DNA from: Acidobacteriota bacterium
GTDB taxonomy: Bacteria > Acidobacteriota > Terriglobia > Terriglobales > Acidobacteriaceae
Length of the DNA: 33,332 bases
Assembly: GCA_019236695.1 (NCBI GenBank)
Contig: JAFAIN010000125.1
Span: 1 to 33,332, forward strand
Reading direction: 5' to 3'
Shown here: piece after piece, positions 8,451 through 17,099 of the stretch
How the letters are laid out: each line of letters opens with the position of its first letter
How positions within the stretch are numbered: the stretch's first letter is position 1
Program-made: the position numbers and the translations under genes
Notes under the pieces: generated by a model
The model's input: the letters and a program-made list of their open reading frames with translations, nothing else
What the model was told of the DNA's origin: nothing
The model's database searches: none

Positions 8451-10235
8451 ATGGCATACGGGACCGCGAGCGCACCAGTATCTCGGCTGTGGCAGGCGGT
8501 TCTTTCGCTGTCGGATGCGGAACGCAAGACCCGCCGAAAGCGTCCTGCCACGCTGGCGTACGACGTTGACGAAGTTCCTCCCGCGTCCCTGTCCATTGCC
8601 CTGGCCTTGCAGCACGTGCTCGCAATGTCGGTGGGATGGATTTACGTGATCATCGCGGTGGACGCGATGGGCGGGACCGGCGGCCAGGCGCAAAGCCTCC
8701 TTCGCGTCTCGATGATCGTTTCCGGCCTGACCACAATCCTGCAGGCCCGGGGAGGCCGCCTGGGTTCCGGGTACCTTAACCCCGCCTCCTGCAGCCTGAC
8801 TTACCTCGCTCCCACCATCCTGGCTGTCCGTGTTGGCGGCTTTCCGCTCGTCTTTGGAATGACGGCGATGAACGGAGCCTTCACTGCAGTGCTCTCGCGA
8901 TTTCTTCGCCGCCTGCGCATCCTTTTTCCACCCGATGTCACCGGCCTGATCGTCTCCATCGTGGGCATCCAGCTCGTCGCCATCGGATGCCCGAAACTGC
9001 TCGGGCGCTCTCCTTCGCACCCCGACGCGTACATGCCCGCCACATTTCTTGGCCTCATTACCCTGTTCGCAATGATCGCGCCCAGCGTCTGGAGCAAGGG
9101 CAGGCTGCGGTTATTTCCCATCCTCATCGGCCTGGCCGTCGGTCATGTTGTAGCGCTGTACATGGGCGTGCTCACCTGGTCTCAAATCCGCGCGCAGTGG
9201 GCGCAGCCGCTCTTCGGGCTGCCCCACCGCATCTCCGGAGGAATGGCTTTCCGCCCTTCGCTGTTGATCCCGTTTCTCGCAATCGGTGTTGCCGCCACCC
9301 TGAAGACCGTTGGCGACGTGACCCTGTGCCAGAAGATGAATGACGCCGAGTGGAGGCGGACCGACATGGAATCGGTGAGCGGCGGCGTGATGGCAAATTC
9401 CATCGGCACCATGACGTCGGGCCTGTTGGGTGGATTTGCCCAGAACAATGCGTCGGCATGCCTGGGCGTGGAATTGGCAACCGGCGTCACCAGCCGCGCG
9501 CTGGCCGTTCCCGCAGGTCTCATCGTAGGGTTGCTGGCCTTTGTCCCGGGTCTGGCCGGCACCTTCGCCCTGATGCCGCAGCCCGTCATGGGCGCTTTGC
9601 TCATCTACTCCACTTGCTTCCTCATGCTCGGCGGGCTGCAGGTAATGACCGCCCGCATGTTGGACGCGCGCCGCATCTTTGCCATCGGCATCGCGCTCGT
9701 GTTCGGAATCAGCGTTGAGGTGGCGCCCGAGCTTTATCGCAATGCCCCCGAGTTGATCCGGCCCATCTTTGCCTCTTCCACTGCGCTGGCCACCATCATC
9801 GCCGTAGCCCTCAGCCTGCTGTTTCGCATTGGCCTCAAGAAGGTTAGCCGGCTCGATCTGCAGTACGGCAAAGACAATCTCGGAGCCATCAGCCGCTTCA
9901 TGGAGGATCAGGGCTCCGCGTGGGGAATGCGCCATGACGTGGTGCAGCGCGGCATTGACGCGGTCTACGAATTCGTCACCAACGCCGGTGACTTGCAATT
10001 GCGATCTCCCGAGATAATTGTCCGAGCGCAGTTCGATGAGTTCCATCTCGACATCGAAATTCAATACGACGGCCCGACCATCGAACTCGCGGCAAGAATG
10101 CCGACCGTGGAAGAACTCGCGGCCGGCACAGGCGTGGCATTGTTATCGCAATACATGATCCGGGAATCAGCCGATGACGTTCGCATGAAGCGGGCTGGCG
10201 ACAGTTCAGTGTTGTGCCTGCATTTTGAACATTAA
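8451..10235 (+). CDS. NCS2-family xanthine/uracil permease with extra cytosolic C-terminal domain
   Basis: Multi-TM protein; QHVLAMSVGWIYVIIAVDA, GLTTILQARGGRLGSGYLNP, GGFAQNNASACLGVELATGVTSR, PQPVMGALLIYSTCFLMLGGLQ; then about 120 soluble residues. Confidence 0.85.
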   Translation: MAYGTASAPVSRLWQAVLSLSDAERKTRRKRPATLAYDVDEVPPASLSIALALQHVLAMSVGWIYVIIAVDAMGGTGGQAQSLLRVSMIVSGLTTILQARGGRLGSGYLNPASCSLTYLAPTILAVRVGGFPLVFGMTAMNGAFTAVLSRFLRRLRILFPPDVTGLIVSIVGIQLVAIGCPKLLGRSPSHPDAYMPATFLGLITLFAMIAPSVWSKGRLRLFPILIGLAVGHVVALYMGVLTWSQIRAQWAQPLFGLPHRISGGMAFRPSLLIPFLAIGVAATLKTVGDVTLCQKMNDAEWRRTDMESVSGGVMANSIGTMTSGLLGGFAQNNASACLGVELATGVTSRALAVPAGLIVGLLAFVPGLAGTFALMPQPVMGALLIYSTCFLMLGGLQVMTARMLDARRIFAIGIALVFGISVEVAPELYRNAPELIRPIFASSTALATIIAVALSLLFRIGLKKVSRLDLQYGKDNLGAISRFMEDQGSAWGMRHDVVQRGIDAVYEFVTNAGDLQLRSPEIIVRAQFDEFHLDIEIQYDGPTIELAARMPTVEELAAGTGVALLSQYMIRESADDVRMKRAGDSSVLCLHFEH

Positions 10236-10421
10236 AGCCCACGAGGACGGGCATGGCTACCGCCGCAAGCGCTGAATCGGCCCGCTAATCGCCTATCTTG
10301 TAAATTGTTCTTGCTGACATCACTCGCCGATGTGTCGAAGCCGAAATGCTGGAAGTGCTCTGGCGCGCGGAACACGCGCTTAGCCAGAACCAGCAAGTAA
10401 TTGCGATTTCCCGCTGTGCGG

Positions 10422-11468
10422 TTACGTCAAAGGCGGTTGTTGCGGCTGGGTAGGCGTTGCCTGCCCCTGTCCGGTCGGAACCGGCACAGCCATGCCGGGC
10501 GCGCCTGTGGTTTGCGAGCCCACCGGCGGAGCCCCAACCCCCTGCGCCGGTCCGCGTGCGTCGAGGCGCGGGTCGTAAATGAAGGCCCATTCGTTGTAGT
10601 GGTTCTTCTCGTTGAACTCGCGAATCGATTGCTCGGTGCTCGTGCTCGCCACCCCAATGATGGCTCCGCCCCCTATCTGTTGCCCGGGCGCGCCAAAGCC
10701 GGTCGATACGTTGCCCGGCGTTGCAAGGCTGCTGGCCGGCGTCATCCCGCTCCCGTTGTTCGCCTGCTGGCTGGCGCTCTGCTGGTTCGTATTTCCGCCA
10801 GAGCTCTGATTTCCGGGGTCTTGCTGGCCGGTCGCCGTGCTGGCGGCCGTGAGCAACTCCGCTACCACAATGCCGCCCACGCCCGGTTTGATCTGGGTTG
10901 TGCCGCCGCTCAACTGCCCCATGCTCCCGGCCGACGCCTGGTTGGTCGAGCCGGATGTCGAACCCAACGTTGACCCGAAACCCGAACCCGAGCTCATGCT
11001 GCTTGAGAAGCCGCCCGCGGCTGGATTCGTTCCTGCGGTCCCCGCCGGCATGCCGGCCGGGGTAAACGGTGATTGTGCGCCCGGTATCCCCGGGCCTCCC
11101 GAGAGTTGCCAATTCGGAATTGTGGCTTCGCCCTGGTGAACCAGTTTCCAGTCGTCTTTCCCCGTAACCGGGTCAACGTATCGTTTTCGGAGAAAGCGCA
11201 CGCCGTTGGTTTCGACCAGTTGGTCCATGTTGCCGGGATAACGATGGAACTTCTTGTAGTAGCGCTTCACCGCTTCGGCATACTGCTTGCCGCGAAAAAT
11301 CAGTTCCGCCTCGCGCTGCCGCCTGATCCGGTTGGAGATGGTGGGCGCCGCCACCGCCGCCGCAATGCTCAACAGCGTCACCGCAATCAGCAGCACCAGC
11401 AGAAGATAGCCCGATTGCGCGCGCCGTCGCCTTGCCTTCGATTCTCGGTTCTTCGCTGGGTTGGTCAT
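10422..11468 (-). CDS. GspG/pseudopilin-like protein with long low-complexity insert
   Basis: Prepilin-type N-terminus RRRRAQSGYLLLVLLIAVTLLSIAAAVAAP, AEAVKRYYKKFHRYPGNMDQL, then G/S/T/Q-rich stretch and HYNEWAFIYDPRLD. Confidence 0.65.
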   Translation of the reverse strand: MTNPAKNRESKARRRRAQSGYLLLVLLIAVTLLSIAAAVAAPTISNRIRRQREAELIFRGKQYAEAVKRYYKKFHRYPGNMDQLVETNGVRFLRKRYVDPVTGKDDWKLVHQGEATIPNWQLSGGPGIPGAQSPFTPAGMPAGTAGTNPAAGGFSSSMSSGSGFGSTLGSTSGSTNQASAGSMGQLSGGTTQIKPGVGGIVVAELLTAASTATGQQDPGNQSSGGNTNQQSASQQANNGSGMTPASSLATPGNVSTGFGAPGQQIGGGAIIGVASTSTEQSIREFNEKNHYNEWAFIYDPRLDARGPAQGVGAPPVGSQTTGAPGMAVPVPTGQGQATPTQPQQPPLT

Positions 11469-11473
11469 GCTGG

Positions 11474-12082
11474 CTACTGCGTCATCAGAATGCGCTGCGT
11501 GTTGTTGTTCAGCATGTCCTGAATCTCTACCGAATCGTTGTTGATCTTCAGGACCTTGTAGCGCCGGTCCACAATGTCGCCCTCCCGCGCAATGAACGTA
11601 TCATCGCCCTCCGCCAGGAAAACCTGCCTTGCCTGGCCGGGCCGGTTGGCGAAGCCGAAAAACTTTAAATTAATGGGCGGCGGCGGGGGCGGTCCCGTGT
11701 TGGCCGGCGCCGGTGGAGGCGGCGGGGCCGTCGTCCTCGGATCCGGAATCTTCTCGACTACTTTGATTGGCTCATCCTGAAAGATGTTTCGTCCGTTGCC
11801 GTTGTAGGCAATCTGCTCGCTCAGTTTCAGCAGGTCGAGCCGCAGGCCCGGTGCTCCCGTGGGCAGCGTGATGGTCGAGTTCTTCCGCTGGGACCGCGGG
11901 GTAACGGTCGTGCGCTGCGCCACCCCGGGCTCCTCCGGGGCTGAATTCGCCGCAACCGGGGCTGCCGGAGCCGCCGCCGCGCCCGAATCCGAGGTGAACT
12001 GATGAATTGCAAACCACGCCGCAAAGGCCGCCAGCCCCAAGGCAATCGCCGTCTGCTTCTTGTTTTCGGTTCCCAGCTTCAC
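11474..12082 (-). CDS. Putative PilP/GspC-like pilus or type II secretion accessory protein
   Basis: Single N-terminal TM, proline-rich linker, C-terminal LKFFGFANRPGQARQVFLAEGDDTFIAREGDIVDRRYKVLKINNDSVEIQD. Confidence 0.55.
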   Translation of the reverse strand: MKLGTENKKQTAIALGLAAFAAWFAIHQFTSDSGAAAAPAAPVAANSAPEEPGVAQRTTVTPRSQRKNSTITLPTGAPGLRLDLLKLSEQIAYNGNGRNIFQDEPIKVVEKIPDPRTTAPPPPPAPANTGPPPPPPINLKFFGFANRPGQARQVFLAEGDDTFIAREGDIVDRRYKVLKINNDSVEIQDMLNNNTQRILMTQ

Positions 12083-12177
12083 GGCGACACCATGTCCTCA
12101 TGACCTAAGACGCGAATGCACAGCTTTCGTTCCACGATTGGGACTGGCGTTATTCTAGCGCACCAACAGGCGAGACT

Positions 12178-12645
12178 TTATTGATGCAGGGCAAACGCTG
12201 GCCAAGCTTGAGGATTTGTGGTTGTGTCATCCCGACTCAAGGGAGGGAGCTGCACAGGTCCCAGCGAACCGCGCCTGCCGCCTTTACCGCCGGCATGGAA
12301 TTGCCCGCTCTCCGGCAAGGCCAGAATCTCAATCTGCCGCGCCCGCCACAGCCCGTCTCCGTTTTCCTCGGCCAGCACGCGAATCTCCGCGCCAGCCTTC
12401 AGGCTGTCGGTTGCCCGTTTTTGCCGTTTCTCAGGCGGGATGTATTCGGAATAAACCACACGGGCTTGGCCGACCTCCACCTTGCGGAGCAGTCCGTTAC
12501 GTCCCATGACTAGAATCGTGCCCGGAACTGCCTGTGCCGGATCCGGCGCTTCGATAATGCGGCCTCGAAATGTCGCTGGCGTAGCCGCAAAGGACGCACC
12601 CGCCACCATCACCAGCGTCAGCCTGGAAACAACTCCCACATCCAC
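12178..12645 (-). CDS. Hypothetical secreted protein, possibly in the pseudopilin cluster
   Basis: Signal-peptide-like N-terminus LTLVMVAGASFAATPA; same strand and spacing as the two downstream genes. Confidence 0.5.
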   Translation of the reverse strand: MDVGVVSRLTLVMVAGASFAATPATFRGRIIEAPDPAQAVPGTILVMGRNGLLRKVEVGQARVVYSEYIPPEKRQKRATDSLKAGAEIRVLAEENGDGLWRARQIEILALPESGQFHAGGKGGRRGSLGPVQLPPLSRDDTTTNPQAWPAFALHQ

Positions 12646-12679
12646 TCTGATGCTCGGCTTTTTACCTTTTGCCCTTATT

Positions 12680-14047
<1,368 letters not shown>

Positions 14048-14204
14048 AGAGCTCCTCGGTTGAAAAAATAGAATGCACATCTTACCGCAACCGCTCAGGC
14101 CTAACCACGGAGCGTATCGCGCCGTGCGAAATGTAACCCGAGGAGAGGCCGTCAAGACACATAGGATGTAAACCGACTCCAGCAAAAGGAAGAGAGGGGG
14201 TTGG

Positions 14205-14363
14205 GTGAGTCACGAGGCGAAGTGGCAGTATTTTCGTGTGATGTATGGGCGTTATCGGGCGGCCAAAGGCGAAGTACGATCGCAACTGTTGGATGAGTTT
14301 TGTTTAACCACGCAGTACAACCCCGCTCTGGTTCAGGATGCCGTCAGGAAGGACGATATGTAA
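14205..14363 (+). pseudogene. Truncated N-terminal remnant of an integrase-core type transposase
   Basis: Hand translation VSHEAKWQYFRVMYGRYRAAKGEVRSQLLDEFCLTTQYNPALVQDAVRKDDM*; resembles the N-terminus of IS transposases (M..E.K..Y...M..RY..A.K..K...LDEFC..TGYHRKYA), similarity ending at TTQY. Below the ORF-track size cut-off. Confidence 0.6.
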
Positions 14364-14982
14364 TGCGCTGTTTCCATCGCGAGCGGAAGAACCACACCGC
14401 CGCTGCCACTACAGCGGTTACGATGGCCAGATCGAACCGGTGAAACCACGTTCGCAACCGCGGATCCGTATCCCAGCGTTCGCCCAGCTTCATGCCCACC
14501 CACGCCAGGCCAAGGCACCAGGGAAAGGAGCCGGCGAACGTATAGAAATGGAATCGGCCCTGCGGCATCCGCGCCACCCCGGCGGGAAGCGCAATGAAAG
14601 TTCGTACTACAGGCAACAGGCGAGCCACGAAAACCGTCGCGCCGCCATAGCGGGCGAAGAACCGCTCCGTATGTTCCAGTTCGCGGCGGCTGAGCAGGAG
14701 ATAAGAGCCGTATCGCTCCACCAGCGGTCTGCCGCCGTAATACCCCACTGCATATGCGGCCAGCGACCCAACATTGCAGCCCAGAGCCCCTACGGCAGCC
14801 ACTGCATAAAGATGGAACCGCCCGGTGTACACCAGGTAACCGGCGAAGGGCATGATGATTTCGGAAGGTAGCGGAATGCAGGCCGATTCGATCGCCATCA
14901 GCAGCACGACGCCGGGATATCCGGCAGCGCTGATCAATCCAGTGATCCAGGCCGCCAGCACGGCAATGGTTCGCGAGAGCAC
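14344..14982 (-). CDS. DedA-family membrane protein
   Basis: GYPGVVLLMAIESACIPLPSEIIMPFAGYLV, GSLAAYAVGYYGGRPLVERYG, FVARLLPVVRTFIALPAGVARM. Confidence 0.92.
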   Translation of the reverse strand: MLSRTIAVLAAWITGLISAAGYPGVVLLMAIESACIPLPSEIIMPFAGYLVYTGRFHLYAVAAVGALGCNVGSLAAYAVGYYGGRPLVERYGSYLLLSRRELEHTERFFARYGGATVFVARLLPVVRTFIALPAGVARMPQGRFHFYTFAGSFPWCLGLAWVGMKLGERWDTDPRLRTWFHRFDLAIVTAVVAAAVWFFRSRWKQRITYRPS

Positions 14983-15152
14983 GAATTAGTCTATACGGCA
15001 GGAGATGCCGGGATCGCTTACCTCGCCCGTACCGATAACCCAATAACGCATAACCTGACTGAAAGACCTGGAGCGCCACGAAAGCGATTTTGCGATTTTC
15101 TCATTGACAAAGCCTAACTTTATGCCGCAAAGTACTTTCATCTGGAGGGCTT

Positions 15153-15377
15153 ATGGTTTGGTTTCGTCGCTGGGGATGGATTTATCGCCCCGTTTCAGTC
15201 GCTGGCTGGCTGGCGACCGCGCTCACGCTCGCTTTCTGCGCGCAGGTGGCGGTCTTCGTCGACTCGCGCTCACACTCGGTCAGTGACACGTTCTATCGTG
15301 TCTTCCCTTACGCAATTCCCGCGCTGCTGCTGCTCGATTGGCTGGCTTCCCGGACCTCGCCGCGCGCCGAGACTTAA
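15153..15377 (+). CDS. Small membrane protein of unknown function
   Basis: MVWFRRWGWIYRPVSVAGWLATALTLAFCAQVAVFVD.., two hydrophobic segments; GGAGG upstream. Confidence 0.55.
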   Translation: MVWFRRWGWIYRPVSVAGWLATALTLAFCAQVAVFVDSRSHSVSDTFYRVFPYAIPALLLLDWLASRTSPRAET

Positions 15378-15607
15378 AATTCGGCGCCGACTTCCTGGGT
15401 GAACGTGTAGCCGGGCAGGTTTGCGCCGCCGGCACTGCGCGTAATCCGCACGCGAACCGTTTTCGGGTTGAGGGCGGCGCCCAGTGGTGTGCGCCGCAGC
15501 ACGGCAATCTCGGAGAAGACCTCCGTATAAATCTTGGTCACCAGGAACACGTCACCTGTGGAATCGCTGCGCCACAGTTGTCCCTGGCGGAGTGAGCGCT
15601 CTGCCAT
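15374..15607 (-). CDS. Hypothetical protein
   Basis: 77-aa ORF MAERSLRQGQLWRSDSTGDVFLVTKIYTEVFSEIAVLRRT..; stop overlaps the convergent ORF by 4 nt. Confidence 0.5.
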   Translation of the reverse strand: MAERSLRQGQLWRSDSTGDVFLVTKIYTEVFSEIAVLRRTPLGAALNPKTVRVRITRSAGGANLPGYTFTQEVGAEF

Positions 15608-15743
15608 GCAGCCAATCTAGCGCGCTCCATTTCGCCTGGGCAGGTTACGAAAGGCCATCCCGCGAGGGGCAGCACCCTCTGTGCAGCTGGCCGTTGGGGG
15701 CCGGGCTCGAGCCCCCGGCCGGGACGACTGGATTCGTGCGGCG

Positions 15744-17036
15744 CTACGCGCGAAGAGTCGGCACGGCCTTCTCGACTGCCTCGCAGAAGGTGTCGATTTC
15801 TTCCGTCGAGGTGTAAACGTTCGGGCTCACGCGGATTCCGGTGAACTGCGGCTTTCCTTTCATCGCGGGCCCAGTAATGGGTACTACCACGATGTTGTAC
15901 TTCTCCAGCAACGTGCTGGCCAGCTTTCCTGGATCCACTCCGTCAAATTGAATGGTGGCAAATGCCCCGGAAAGGTTCGGGTCGAGTCCTACCAGGAGCG
16001 TTGCTCCTTTCACCTGGGTCAGCCGTGCAGCCCACCTTTGTTTCAGGTATCGCATGCGAGCAAATTTTCGCTCCGCCCCCATCTGGTCATGGAACGCCAG
16101 CGCCTGCTGAATGCCATTGTGCATGGCGGCCGGATGGGTGCCGATCTCTTCGAATTTCCGAATGTTGTCATCCATGGCCGGGGGCGCCGCCATTAAAGCC
16201 CAGTGGCGGCGAACCCGGTCGCGCCGCACGTACAACATGCCAGTCCCAATCGGAGCGGACAGCCACTTGTGAAGGCTGGCGCCGTAGAAATCACAGTCGA
16301 GCCCCTGGCCCGGATCGGCGGAACTCGCGAACCGAAACGGCACGTGCGCAAACGCATGCGCGCCGTCCACAATGCTCGTAATCCCATGCCGGCGGGCAAG
16401 GGCACAGACCTCGGCCACCGGAAGAATCTGTCCAGTCATAAACACCACTTGCGAAACATGGATCACGCGCGTTCGCGGTGTAATGGCACGCTCGTAGAGC
16501 GCAACGATGTCGCCGGGGTCCCTCACCGGCACCTCGAAATCCACCTGGCGCAGCACAATGCCTTCCCGGCGTTCGCGCTGCTGCCAGGTGGTGATCATGC
16601 GGGGATAATCCTGGCTGGTGGTCACCACCTCATCGCCCGGTTTGAGGTCGAGCCCGAACTGCGCAATCTGCAATGACTCGCTGGCGTTGCGGGTAATCGC
16701 AATCGTCTCCGGATCAGCGCTCCAAAGGGCGGCAAGACGCTTGCGCGTGTCTTCGATTTTTGGTTCCAGTTCGCCCCACATGCGCTGCGCCGGCAGCAGG
16801 TTCGAATACCGGATGGCATCAATCTCCGCCTCGAGCACGAGCGAAGGAGAAGGCGCCACGCCGCCATTGTTCAGATTAATGAGTTTTGGATCGCGGAGAT
16901 ATGCGCGGCGGATTTCGCGCCAGAAGTCCTCATCGCTTGCCACCTGCTGCGCAGGCGTGCCCGCATGCGCTCGGTTCAGTGCGGCGAGAATGGCCAGCGC
17001 TTGCGAAGCCCACAGGAATTCCCGCCGGTTCGGCAT
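15744..17036 (-). CDS. Class V aminotransferase (isopenicillin N epimerase-like) with Tat signal peptide
   Basis: Tat-like MPNRREFLWASQALAILAALNRAHA; INLNNGGVAPSP, TRNASESLQIAQFGLDLKPGDEVVTTSQDYP, SIVDGAHAFAHVPF, FYGASLHKWLSAPIGTGMLYVRR (PLP lysine). Confidence 0.88.
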   Translation of the reverse strand: MPNRREFLWASQALAILAALNRAHAGTPAQQVASDEDFWREIRRAYLRDPKLINLNNGGVAPSPSLVLEAEIDAIRYSNLLPAQRMWGELEPKIEDTRKRLAALWSADPETIAITRNASESLQIAQFGLDLKPGDEVVTTSQDYPRMITTWQQRERREGIVLRQVDFEVPVRDPGDIVALYERAITPRTRVIHVSQVVFMTGQILPVAEVCALARRHGITSIVDGAHAFAHVPFRFASSADPGQGLDCDFYGASLHKWLSAPIGTGMLYVRRDRVRRHWALMAAPPAMDDNIRKFEEIGTHPAAMHNGIQQALAFHDQMGAERKFARMRYLKQRWAARLTQVKGATLLVGLDPNLSGAFATIQFDGVDPGKLASTLLEKYNIVVVPITGPAMKGKPQFTGIRVSPNVYTSTEEIDTFCEAVEKAVPTLRA

Positions 17037-17099
17037 TCCGACCTCCTGCACAACGGCCAAATCTTACACCGGCGCGCATGGCGGGCAAAGCTCAATGGG

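Noticed and set aside
15696-15725. GC-rich palindromic stretch GGGGGCCGGGCTCGAGCCCCCGGCC
   Set aside because: Imperfect inverted repeat without T-run; could be a terminator but support is weak.
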